From assembly GCF_012163145.1 (NCBI RefSeq), contig NZ_JAAVTX010000007.1, positions 62,001-126,000 on the forward strand: DNA of 64,000 nt, written 5' to 3'. Positions 34,514 through 42,413 of the stretch are shown here, one piece after another. Below the pieces are notes generated by a model, which was not told where the DNA came from, made no database searches, and worked only from the letters and a program-made list of their open reading frames with translations. The translations under genes and the position numbers were made by a program. Source of the stretch: Falsiroseomonas frigidaquae (lineage in GTDB: Bacteria > Pseudomonadota > Alphaproteobacteria > Acetobacterales > Acetobacteraceae). Within the stretch, counting starts at the first letter, position 1, and each line of letters starts with the position of its first letter.

Positions 34514-35317
34514 ATGACCGACCACGGCACCCTTCTGGCGCGCTTCGCCGCCATCGCCGCCGAGGCCGGCGCGCGCATCGTCGAGGTCCGCGCCCGGCCG
34601 CATGACGTGACCGCCAAGGCGGATGGCTCGCCCCTGACGGAGGCCGACCTGGCGGCGGAAGCGGTGATCGCCGCCGCCCTGCCCGCCGCGGCGCCGGGCA
34701 TCGCCGTGGTGTCCGAGGAAGATGCGGCGCGGGTGGCACCGCCGAAGGGCGCCAGCTTCATCCTGGTGGACCCGCTGGACGGCACGCGGGAATTCCTCGG
34801 CCCGTCCGGCGAGTTCACCGTGAACATCGCCCTCATCGAGGCAGGCCAGCCGGTCTGCGGCGTGGTCTATGCGCCGGCACTCGGCCGCATCTGGCGCGGC
34901 GCGGCCGGGCTCGGGGCGGAGATGGCGGCGCTGGCGCCCGGTGCCGATCCGCGCCGTGCCGAATGGCGGCCGATTCGCGCCAGGCCGCGCCCGGCGGCGG
35001 ATTGGACGGCGGTGGCCAGCCGGTCGCATCTGGATGCCGAGACGGAGGCGTTCCTGGCGCGGCTGCCGGTCGGCGAGCATCGCGCCATCGGGTCCTCGTT
35101 GAAATTCTGCCTGCTGGCGGAAGGGGTGGCGGATGTCTATCCGCGCTTCGGCCCGACCATGGAATGGGACACCGCGGCCGGCCAGGCGGTGCTGGAAGCC
35201 GCCGGCGGGCGGGTGGAGACGCCGGAGGGCGCGGCCTTCCGCTACGGCAAGGCGGCGGAGGGCTTCCGCAACGGACCTTTCATCGCCTGGGGCGCGGCCG
35301 GCCCGGTCTCCGCCTGA
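34514..35317 (+). CDS. cysQ: 3'(2'),5'-bisphosphate nucleotidase CysQ
   Basis: An Mg-dependent, Li-sensitive phosphatase that removes PAP left after sulfotransfer. It has 267 residues from the ATG at 34514. Metal-site motifs are [18 protein letters not shown] and the C-terminal [20 protein letters not shown]. The divergent position, 104 bases from cysNC, allows joint regulation from a shared promoter region and supports the PAPS cycle proposed for the island. An inositol monophosphatase role is less likely given the context. Confidence 0.92.
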   Translation: MTDHGTLLARFAAIAAEAGARIVEVRARPHDVTAKADGSPLTEADLAAEAVIAAALPAAAPGIAVVSEEDAARVAPPKGASFILVDPLDGTREFLGPSGEFTVNIALIEAGQPVCGVVYAPALGRIWRGAAGLGAEMAALAPGADPRRAEWRPIRARPRPAADWTAVASRSHLDAETEAFLARLPVGEHRAIGSSLKFCLLAEGVADVYPRFGPTMEWDTAAGQAVLEAAGGRVETPEGAAFRYGKAAEGFRNGPFIAWGAAGPVSA

Positions 35318-35372
35318 AGGCGCGCGGCCGGCGAAAGCCTCCGCTGTTGCCCATGGTTTCGCCCGGCTGCGG

Positions 35373-35401
35373 TTGACACAAGCCGCCGAAGCCCGTTTGA
35401 C
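35373..35401 (+). promoter_or_regulatory. Possible sigma-70-type promoter
   Basis: TTGACA (35373-35378) is followed after 17 bases by TTTGAC, a weak -10. It lies in the 149-base gap before the GTG-started gene at 35467, which has a strong AGGAGGG ribosome-binding site at 35454-35460. The -35 is consensus but the -10 is poor. Confidence 0.35.
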
Positions 35402-35466
35402 GGCAGCGCATCGCATGTGGCGCCAGGCGTGCGCAGGGTGGCGCATCGCCGGCAGGAGGGTCTCGC

Positions 35467-36990
35467 GTGGTTGGCCCGGTTGGGGACGAATTGCAACTCG
35501 GGCTGGATTGCGTTGTCGCGCTGCGCGATGGCGGGCGCCTGCTGGTCGGCTCCGCGCGGGCGCCGGCCGATGCGGAGGCCACACTGTGGCTGGAGGCGCC
35601 CGACGGCCAGCCCTGCCCGATCGCGCAGATCCGCTTCCACCCAGGCGCCGGGCCGAAGCCGAACGACACCGCGCAGCCGGCCCGCAACTTCACGCTGCTG
35701 GTGCGCCAGCTGCCGGTCGATACGCGGCTGGTGCTGCAATCGGGCGAGGCCCGCGTCGCCATCGCCGCCGAGGGTCCGGGCGAGGCCGCGCTGGCGCGGG
35801 TCCTGGCGGCCTGGCCAGCGGCGGCCGGTTTCGCGCTGCTGTCCGACTGCGCCGCCGACCCCGCCCTGCAACCGCTGCTGGCCTGGCCGCAGCGCCCCTT
35901 CGGCGTCTTCGCGGACTGGCTCGGCGGGCTGGGCACGGTGCGCGGCCGCATCGTCGAGAATCTGCCGGAGATCGAGGAAGCCGAGACCCTGACCTCGCTG
36001 GCCGGGGAGGTGATGGTGGTGGTGCGCGGCAGCACCCCCTTCCCGCCCGAGGCTCGGCTGGAGGCGCTGCCGCTCGGCCTGCAGCCGGATGCCTCCGGGC
36101 GGGGCGAGGCGGTGGCGCTGCCTCTGCTGGATTGGCATGTGGTGGCGCTGCCGCAGGCGCTGGTCGGCCATGGCCGCATCGACCCGGCCTGGCTCGACCG
36201 GCTCTCGACGCTCGACCTGGTCCTGCAGCTGCAGCCGAGGCCCGACCTCACCCGCTGGCTGCGCTGCCGGCCCCGCGCCGCGACGGTGCCGGACATGCTG
36301 GATGCGATCTGCCGCACCACGCCCTTCGCCGAGCCGACCGATGCCTCCGGCGCCGCGGCGCTCGACCTGCTGCGGCTGGTCGTGGCGCGCCGGGAGGGCT
36401 TCCTGGCGCCCTCGCTGGCGATGCTGGCGGCCCAGCGCGCCGCGCCGGATGCCGCCGGGCGGCTGCCGCGCCTCGGCCTGATCCTGGGTGCGGACGACCC
36501 GCTGGCGGCACGGCTGTTCCAGGTGACCGCGCCGGAATTCGAAGGCCGCTGCGACCGGCTGCTGGTGATGGGCGACGCGGCGGAGGCGGTAGCGCAGCCC
36601 TTCATCCGGCGTGGCCGCATCCCGGTGGCCGTCGGCGCGGCGGCCGTGCAGGCGTTGCGGGATGCGGCTGGCCGCGCCGGCGTGCTGGCCGTGGAGGCGC
36701 CGCGATTCGCCGCTTTCGTGGCCGCCGGTCGCCCGGCGGACGCGTTCTCCCATCCGCTCGGCGCCGCTGATCTCGCGCGGCTGCTGGCGCTGCACGCCGC
36801 CGCCGGCTGCGAACCGGCGCTGGCCGACAGCCTGGCGCGCCTGCTGCGCCTGCATCGCACCAGGCAGGGCGAGCCGGCCTTCATGCCGGTGCAGCGCGGC
36901 TGGAGCAGCCCGCATGCGGCGGAGGTGGTGAACGACCACCTGGCGCGGCTGTGGTGCATCGGCATGGCGGGGACCGCCGCAAATGGCTGA
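35467..36990 (+). CDS. Unrecognised 507-residue protein of the glycan island
   Basis: No known family recognised. The GTG start is well supported by AGGAGGG 6 bases upstream. No signal peptide or transmembrane helix is evident. The N-terminal 110 residues look beta-rich (LQLGLDCVVALRDGGRLLVG; ARNFTLLVRQLPVDTRLVLQ). The rest is helical and Leu/Ala-rich, with an Asp/Trp-rich patch (AWPQRPFGVFADWLGGLG). Near the C-terminus is LRLHRTRQGEPAFMPVQRGW. It overlaps the next glycosyltransferase by 8 bases, so it is cotranslated with it, suggesting a job in the same glycan pathway. A GT-like or sugar-binding role is possible but unsupported by motifs. Confidence 0.6.
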   Translation: MVGPVGDELQLGLDCVVALRDGGRLLVGSARAPADAEATLWLEAPDGQPCPIAQIRFHPGAGPKPNDTAQPARNFTLLVRQLPVDTRLVLQSGEARVAIAAEGPGEAALARVLAAWPAAAGFALLSDCAADPALQPLLAWPQRPFGVFADWLGGLGTVRGRIVENLPEIEEAETLTSLAGEVMVVVRGSTPFPPEARLEALPLGLQPDASGRGEAVALPLLDWHVVALPQALVGHGRIDPAWLDRLSTLDLVLQLQPRPDLTRWLRCRPRAATVPDMLDAICRTTPFAEPTDASGAAALDLLRLVVARREGFLAPSLAMLAAQRAAPDAAGRLPRLGLILGADDPLAARLFQVTAPEFEGRCDRLLVMGDAAEAVAQPFIRRGRIPVAVGAAAVQALRDAAGRAGVLAVEAPRFAAFVAAGRPADAFSHPLGAADLARLLALHAAAGCEPALADSLARLLRLHRTRQGEPAFMPVQRGWSSPHAAEVVNDHLARLWCIGMAGTAANG

Positions 36991-38263
36991 GGCACAGATG
37001 GCGCGCGGCGGCAGGGTCTGCATCATCGCCCATTCGCACCCCGAATTCTCCAAGGGCGGCGGCGAGCTGGCGGCCTACCGGCAGTTCGAGACGATGCGCG
37101 ATGCCGGCCGCGACGTGGTGTTCGTCGGCGCCAGCGAGATCGGCACGCAATACGCCGAAGGCCGCCAGATCGAGACGGTGATGCCGTTCGGGCCGCAGGA
37201 ATACGTATTCTCCTTCGCCGGCATGGCGGAGGACCGGCTGGCCTGGGAGGATGGCTTCCAGCGCGGCGTGCTGGTGGATTTCCTCGCGGCGCTGGATTGC
37301 GAGGTCTACCACTTCCACCATTACTGGCGGCTCGGCACCGACCTGATCGACGCGCTGATGCAGGCGCGGCCGGATGCGCGCTTCGTCATGACGATCCATG
37401 AGATGCTGGCGATCTGCCTGCATCACGGCCAAATGGTGAAGACCCGGTCGCGCGAATTGTGCCGGCGCGAATCGCCGCTGCGCTGCCTGGCCTGCTTCCC
37501 CGACCAGACTCTGGAACGCTTCGCCTATCGCAAGGCCACGCTGATCTCGGTGCTGTCGCGCTTCGACAGCATCCTGCACCCGAGCGAGTTCATCCGCGGC
37601 CGCTACCGCGACTGGGGCCTGACCGGGCCGCGCGACCCGGTGCTGGAGAACTACCTGGGGGACGCCATCCTGGCACTGCCGCGCGAACCGGCCGACCCCG
37701 GGGCCATGGCGCACCGCTTCGGCTTCTTCGGCCAGCCGACCTCCTTCAAGGGCCTGGACGTGCTGCTGCGCGCGCTGCCCATGGCGCTGCGCGGCAACCC
37801 GGATATCGTGCTGACCGTCTTCGGCGCGGAGCGGGAGGATGTGCTTCGGCTGTTCCCGACGCTGGAGCCGATGGTGGAGGCGGCCGGCCCCAGCCTGACC
37901 TTCGCCGGCCGTTACGATCCGCTGGATGCGGTGGAGCTGATGCGATCCGTCGGCTGGGTCGTGGTGCCCAGCGTCTGGTGGGAGAACTCGCCCGTGGTGA
38001 TCCAGGAATCCCGCCGCGCCGGCACGCCGCTGATCGTCTCCGACATCGGCGGCATGGCGGAGAAGGTGCTGCGCGGGGTGGATGGCCTGCACTTCAAGCG
38101 CGCCGCGCCGGTGGACCTGGCGCGCGTGATGACCGAGGCTGCCGACCCGGCCCTGCGCGCGCAGTACGGCGCCAGCGTGCGGGACGTGATCGGGCGTGAC
38201 GAATTTCTGGCGGCGCTGGACGCCGCCTATGCGCCGCGCGACAGCGGGCGCGCGGCGGAGTGA
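36983..38263 (+). CDS. Glycosyltransferase family 4 protein
   Basis: A 426-residue GT-B enzyme. The N-terminal acceptor domain begins RVCIIAHSHPEFSKGGGELA, with VYHFHHYWRLGTDLID and a Cys-containing insert (LCRRESPLRCLACFPDQTLE). The donor domain has HRFGFFGQPTSFKGLDVLLR and VVPSVWWENSPVVIQESRRA, with an intact E-x7-E motif (ENSPVVIQE). It overlaps the preceding unknown gene by 8 bases and the next glycosyltransferase by 4 (GTGA). The extra Cys cluster (four Cys in 45 residues) is unusual for GT4 and could bind a metal. Confidence 0.87.
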   Translation: MAEAQMARGGRVCIIAHSHPEFSKGGGELAAYRQFETMRDAGRDVVFVGASEIGTQYAEGRQIETVMPFGPQEYVFSFAGMAEDRLAWEDGFQRGVLVDFLAALDCEVYHFHHYWRLGTDLIDALMQARPDARFVMTIHEMLAICLHHGQMVKTRSRELCRRESPLRCLACFPDQTLERFAYRKATLISVLSRFDSILHPSEFIRGRYRDWGLTGPRDPVLENYLGDAILALPREPADPGAMAHRFGFFGQPTSFKGLDVLLRALPMALRGNPDIVLTVFGAEREDVLRLFPTLEPMVEAAGPSLTFAGRYDPLDAVELMRSVGWVVVPSVWWENSPVVIQESRRAGTPLIVSDIGGMAEKVLRGVDGLHFKRAAPVDLARVMTEAADPALRAQYGASVRDVIGRDEFLAALDAAYAPRDSGRAAE

Positions 38264-39306
38264 CAAGCATGCCTGGTCTGGAACGTGTCGCCATCCTGAT
38301 GTCGCACGCCAGCCGCGCCATGGGCGGTGCCACGCGCGACATGATCCTGGCGCGCGCCATGCGGGCGCGCGGCATCGATGCGCGGATGTTCCGCATGCAT
38401 CCGGGACCGCAGACGGAGCGTGAGATGCTGCTGGATGGCAGCGTGCCTGGTGTGTTCTGCACGGCGGACAATCCGGACGATATCCCGCACCGCCAGACCT
38501 CCGCCACGCTGCGCGCGGAAATGGCCGCCTTCGCGCCGGACGCCGTGCTGTACAAGGGCCTGGGCTATGCCGTGAATGCCGATGTGCAGGCGGTGCTTCC
38601 GGCCAGCACGCGGATCGGCCTGGTGATCGGCGGCGGCGTGAAGGACCCGCTGGTGCCGCGCGCCGCGCTGGTGCTGGGCGAATACAACGAGCAGATGCAG
38701 CAGCACTTCCCTGAGCTGTTCAAGGCCAAGCGTGGGCTCGTGCTGCCGAAATACATCGACCTCGAGGCGATCGGGCCGGGCCGGCCGGTGCCGAAGGCGG
38801 AAGCCCTGCATGACATCGTCAATGTCGGCGCCTTCGACAAGCGGAAGAACCAGGCCGCGCTGCTGCCCTTCACGGACCGTCACCGCGTGCTGTGCATCGG
38901 CGCCGGGCCGTTGCTGCCGCCGATCAAGCGTGAGCATGCGGGCAATCCGCGCCTGAGCCTGCCCGGTCGCCTTCCCCATCCGCAGGTCTTCGCTCTGCTG
39001 CGCCAGGCCCGGATCATGGTGCATCCCTCGACCATGGATGGCCTGCCGCGCGCGACGGTGGAAGGCATGGCCTGCGGCCTTCCGGTGATCGCCCTGCATG
39101 AAACCGTCACCGGCGGCATCCCGCCCGCAGCCGGCATGCTGGTGTCCGAGGCCGGGCTGCCGCATGCGGTGGAGCTGCTGCTGGCGGATGACGCGCTGCG
39201 GCTTCGCATGGGCCGCGCGGCGCGGCGCCATGTGCAGCGCAACCACGGCACCAAGGCGATCGAGGCCTGCGCCGATGAGGTCATCCGCCTGCTGTCCGAG
39301 GCTTGA
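38260..39306 (+). CDS. Glycosyltransferase family 4-like protein
   Basis: A 348-residue GT-B protein. The N-terminal part RVAILMSHASRAMGGATRDM resembles an acceptor domain. VNVGAFDKRKNQAALLPFTD opens the donor domain, and RIMVHPSTMDGLPRATVEGM holds the nucleotide-sugar site, with Asp in place of the first Glu of E-x7-E (DGLPRATVE). The start is either the GTG overlapping the upstream stop or an ATG 9 bases later. It is the last of the consecutive transferase genes on the plus strand. Confidence 0.82.
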   Translation: MTSMPGLERVAILMSHASRAMGGATRDMILARAMRARGIDARMFRMHPGPQTEREMLLDGSVPGVFCTADNPDDIPHRQTSATLRAEMAAFAPDAVLYKGLGYAVNADVQAVLPASTRIGLVIGGGVKDPLVPRAALVLGEYNEQMQQHFPELFKAKRGLVLPKYIDLEAIGPGRPVPKAEALHDIVNVGAFDKRKNQAALLPFTDRHRVLCIGAGPLLPPIKREHAGNPRLSLPGRLPHPQVFALLRQARIMVHPSTMDGLPRATVEGMACGLPVIALHETVTGGIPPAAGMLVSEAGLPHAVELLLADDALRLRMGRAARRHVQRNHGTKAIEACADEVIRLLSEA

Positions 39307-39351
39307 CCGAAGCGCCCCGCCGGCGAACCCTGCCGGCGGAGGAACCCACCC

Positions 39352-40296
39352 ATGTCCCATGACACGTCGGTATCGCAGCCGCCCAGTGAAGCGGCGGCCA
39401 GCCTGCTGCCCGGCTTCCGCCACCAGCGCATCCGCACATCCGGCGCCGAGATCATGACGGCCATCGGCGGTTCCGGCCCGCCTTTGCTGCTGCTGCACGG
39501 CAACCCGCTGACCCATGTGAGCTGGCACCGCGTAGCGCCGGAGCTCGCCCGCCGCTTCACCGTGGTCGCCATCGACCTGCGCGGCTATGGCGACAGCAGC
39601 AAGCCGCCCGGTGGCGACGACCACGCCGCCTACAGCTTCCGCGCCATGGCGCTGGATGGGGTGGAGGTGATGCGCGAGCTCGGCTTCAGCCGCTTCGGCG
39701 TGGCGGGGCATGACCGCGGCGCGCGCGTCGCCTTCCGCATGGCGCTGGACCACCCGGACAGCGTGACCCAGCTCGCCTCGCTGGACATCGTGCCGACCTG
39801 GCACCTGCTGTCGAACATCACCCTCGGCTGGGGGCTGGAGAGCTACCACTGGTTCTTCATGGCGCAGAAAGCGCCCTTCCCCGAGAAGCTGCTCTGCGCC
39901 GACCTGGACTATTACATCAACTACAAGCTGAACAAGAAGGGCGTCGGGCTCTCGATCTTCGACCCGGTGGCGTTCTCGGAATATGCGCGCTGCACGACGC
40001 CAGAGCAGATCCATGCGGTGTGCGAGGATTACCGTGCGACGGTGACGCTGGACTACGAGATGGACCGCGCCGAATTCGGCAAGCGGCAGATCGCCTGCCC
40101 GGTACTGGTGCTGTGGGGCAGCAACAGCCATGTCGGCCGGCACCTGGCAGTGATGGAAGCCTGGCGGCCCTGGGCGCCCGATCTGCGCGGCTGGGCGATT
40201 CCGACCGGGCATTACCCTTCGGAACAGAGGCCGGACCTGGTGCTGGGGGCGTTCCTGCCGTTCTTCCGGGGGGAGGAGCCGGCGGAGATGGTTTAG
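39352..40296 (+). CDS. Alpha/beta hydrolase, fluoroacetate/haloacetate dehalogenase-like
   Basis: A 314-residue hydrolase. The nucleophile Asp lies in VAGHDRGARVAFRMALDHPD, with the substrate carboxylate-binding arginines of the DRGxRxxxR motif present. Halide-binding residues known from fluoroacetate dehalogenase have counterparts: His-Trp in SYHWFFMAQ and Tyr in CEDYRATVTLDYE. The catalytic His is in PTGHYPSEQ and the oxyanion-loop sequence is HGNPLTHVSW. The first 30 residues are extra. The usual role would be C-halogen bond hydrolysis of 2-haloacetates; epoxide hydrolase is an alternative. It follows the glycosyltransferase genes by 45 bases but looks functionally unrelated. Confidence 0.8.
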   Translation: MSHDTSVSQPPSEAAASLLPGFRHQRIRTSGAEIMTAIGGSGPPLLLLHGNPLTHVSWHRVAPELARRFTVVAIDLRGYGDSSKPPGGDDHAAYSFRAMALDGVEVMRELGFSRFGVAGHDRGARVAFRMALDHPDSVTQLASLDIVPTWHLLSNITLGWGLESYHWFFMAQKAPFPEKLLCADLDYYINYKLNKKGVGLSIFDPVAFSEYARCTTPEQIHAVCEDYRATVTLDYEMDRAEFGKRQIACPVLVLWGSNSHVGRHLAVMEAWRPWAPDLRGWAIPTGHYPSEQRPDLVLGAFLPFFRGEEPAEMV

Positions 40297-40304
40297 CGGC
40301 GCAA

Positions 40305-40426
40305 GCCCCCACCCGGCCGCTGCGCGGCCACCCTCCCCCGTGAACGGGAGAGGGATTCTGCTCCCTCCCCCATTTACGGGGGGTCGCGGCACTGCCGCGA
40401 CGCCGAAGGCTGGTCGGGGTGGGGGC
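40305..40426. repeat. Composite multi-hairpin intergenic element
   Basis: 122 bases bounded by a perfect 10-bp inverted repeat, GCCCCCACCC / GGGTGGGGGC. Inside are GGCCGC-TGC-GCGGCC, CCCGT-GA-ACGGG and TCGCGGC-ACT-GCCGCGA. It fills the gap between two convergent genes and could act as a bidirectional terminator. The terminal repeats suggest a mobile or dispersed element. A structurally similar block lies at 51937-52061. Confidence 0.75.
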
Positions 40427-40436
40427 AGCGCGAAAC

Positions 40437-41597
40437 CTACCCCGCGCGCGCCTGCGCCCGGCCCTGCGCCAAATCCCAGGGCAGCTGGAAGAAGATCTCG
40501 TCCCACCCCCAGAACTGCCGCAGGGATGTCCGCAGCGCGTTCGGCGGCAACACCGGGCGGCGGCCGTCATGCGCAGTCACCGCCACCACCGGCGCCAGCA
40601 GGTCGCGCCAGAAATCGGCCGACAGCCAGGCATCCACCACGCTGGCATGCCGCCCGGGGGCGATATCCGCGCGGCGCGGTGCGATCCGCATCGGCGGCGT
40701 GCCGAGGAACACGCCCTCCTTGCCGAAGAAGCGCGCCTCCGCCACCACGGAGGAGGACACGCCGACCACGGTGCGGATGGCGTCCTGCGCCAGCAGCACA
40801 TAGGCATTCTCCCGCGTCTCCCGGATCCGGGACAGGCGCAGGCCGACATGGTGCAGGCCGAAGCCATCGGCGTTGTAGGGGTGTGGCTTGAACAGCACCG
40901 GCGCCTCCGGCCCCAGCACCGCATGCAGCGCCGGGGCGAAATGCGACAGGTCGAGCAGCTTGCCACCGCTGATCAGCGCCCGGTCCACCTGGGTCTGGCC
41001 GACCAGCAGGCAGGGCTGGTCCACCGGGACCCGTGGCGGCATCTTCACTGCGGTCGCGGCCAGCAGGTCGGCCCAGGGTTCGAAGACATGGTCCTCGGCA
41101 TGGTGCGGCATCAGCCGGGCCAGGATCTCCGGGTGGTCGGTCTGGATCGCGAACAGCACGTCCGGGCCGAAGCGGTAGGGGTGGATGTTCACATCGACCC
41201 AGGGGATGCCGGCCAGCGTCAGCAGCCGCTTCTGCATCTCCGTCAGTTCGAACCCGACCACCGCCGCGGCGCCGGCGAAGGATGCGGCCAGCATGGCGGC
41301 GGCATCGCGCGGCAGGTCCATCGCGTCGAACAGGCCGACCCAGCCTTCCGTATCCGGCGCGGCGCCGGCGGCGGCGTAGAAGCCGGGCGTATCGAAGGCG
41401 AGGATGTCGCCACCTGGTGGCGCGATGCCCGGTTCATCCCAAAGCAGCGCCTGCACCGGCAGCCCGGTGGCGTTGGCCAGGGCACGGCGGACCAGCCGGT
41501 GGAACCACAGGATGTTGCCGTTCTGCGAGGATTTGAACAGCTTGTCCTGCGGCCGCAGCAGGTCGCCGGTGATGATGATGCGCGGCGCGTGGCGCAT
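40437..41597 (-). CDS. Probable GT-B-like polysaccharide protein, unrecognised family
   Basis: A 386-residue soluble protein without a signal peptide. The N-terminal RIIITGDLLRPQDKLFKSSQ and VVGFELTEMQKRLLTLAGIP look like the first Rossmann-type domain. The segments PVLFKPHPYNADG and TVVGVSSSVVAEARFFGKEG resemble the nucleotide-binding half of capsule-type glycosyltransferases (KPHP and SSS motifs, as in polysialyl- or KpsC/KpsS-like proteins). It is coupled to the upstream gene by a TGATG overlap and is the last gene of the minus-strand pair. Sugar-transfer function is inferred from motifs and context only. Confidence 0.6.
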   Translation of the reverse strand: MRHAPRIIITGDLLRPQDKLFKSSQNGNILWFHRLVRRALANATGLPVQALLWDEPGIAPPGGDILAFDTPGFYAAAGAAPDTEGWVGLFDAMDLPRDAAAMLAASFAGAAAVVGFELTEMQKRLLTLAGIPWVDVNIHPYRFGPDVLFAIQTDHPEILARLMPHHAEDHVFEPWADLLAATAVKMPPRVPVDQPCLLVGQTQVDRALISGGKLLDLSHFAPALHAVLGPEAPVLFKPHPYNADGFGLHHVGLRLSRIRETRENAYVLLAQDAIRTVVGVSSSVVAEARFFGKEGVFLGTPPMRIAPRRADIAPGRHASVVDAWLSADFWRDLLAPVVAVTAHDGRRPVLPPNALRTSLRQFWGWDEIFFQLPWDLAQGRAQARAG

Positions 41598-42331
41598 CAG
41601 CCCGCGCGCTCGATCCGCAGCCAGCCGAGGCCGAGGCCCAGCGTGCGGCTGTCCCGCAGCGGACCGGTGGCGGGGTCGGTGAAGCGGGCGCCGTGCAGCA
41701 GCAGGGAGATGCGCGACCCGGCCGGCAGTTCCGGCAGCACCGCATCCGCCTGGCAGGTGCTGACCGGGCCGTCCTGCGACAACACCGACAGGTCCAGCTT
41801 CAGCCCATCCAGGAAGATGTCATGCTCCGCCAGGTCGATCGCCGCGCCGAAGGGCGCGCGGAGCGCGAGGGTGATCCGCAGCGCACCGCCGCCCAGCGCC
41901 GGCAGTTGCGTGGTGGCGCAGCGCGCGGCGCCGGACCAGCGCAGCGCGCCGGCATCGGTCATCTCGGCCGGGAACCAGCCGAAGCCGATGAAATCCTCCG
42001 ACGCCACGTCGAAGGCGACAGGACCGCCTTCCGTCGCCGCTTCGGGACCGGAGGCGGCATCGCGGCGCGCAGCCGGGATGAAGGGCAGCGGGTCGATCCG
42101 CATGCGTTCGGCGCGGGACAGCGCATCGGCCTGCCGCAGCTGGGACAGTGCCTCGACCTGTGCGGAAAGGCGGGCGAGTTCCTCGACCAGATGCTCACCG
42201 AACAGCCGGGCATCGGGATCCAGCCGATCAAGGAAGGGCGCGGCGAGGGTCCGCATGCGCGCGGCCTCCGCCTGGTGCAGTCCGGCCTCGATCAGCGCGG
42301 CGGCGCGGCGGTCGGGGGACAGGTCGAGCAA
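41597..42331 (-). CDS. Unrecognised 244-residue protein coupled to the GT-B-like gene
   Basis: No family recognised. The N-terminal 100 residues are helical and probably coiled-coil (FGEHLVEELARLSAQVEALS). The C-terminal part (about 105-244) looks like a beta-sandwich: DFIGFGWFPAEMTDAGALRW, LRITLALRAPFGAAIDLAEH and SRISLLLHGARFTDPATGPL. The arrangement resembles jelly-roll sugar-binding or glycan-display modules that accompany glycosyltransferases. It is immediately upstream of, and 1-base overlapped with, the GT-B-like gene, so they are probably partners. About 80 bases separate it from the dnaE stop. Confidence 0.55.
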   Translation of the reverse strand: MLDLSPDRRAAALIEAGLHQAEAARMRTLAAPFLDRLDPDARLFGEHLVEELARLSAQVEALSQLRQADALSRAERMRIDPLPFIPAARRDAASGPEAATEGGPVAFDVASEDFIGFGWFPAEMTDAGALRWSGAARCATTQLPALGGGALRITLALRAPFGAAIDLAEHDIFLDGLKLDLSVLSQDGPVSTCQADAVLPELPAGSRISLLLHGARFTDPATGPLRDSRTLGLGLGWLRIERAG

Positions 42332-42413
42332 GGGATGATGGCCGTGCGACAGAACAGACCCCCTCCTGCGGGCGGCATACTGGTAGCCTACCGCAGCGCA
42401 CTCTGCGAGGGGG

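Noticed and set aside
25201..42331. Prophage or integrative element
   Set aside because: No integrase, phage structural gene, attachment-site repeat or adjacent tRNA was found; the boundaries are core genes.
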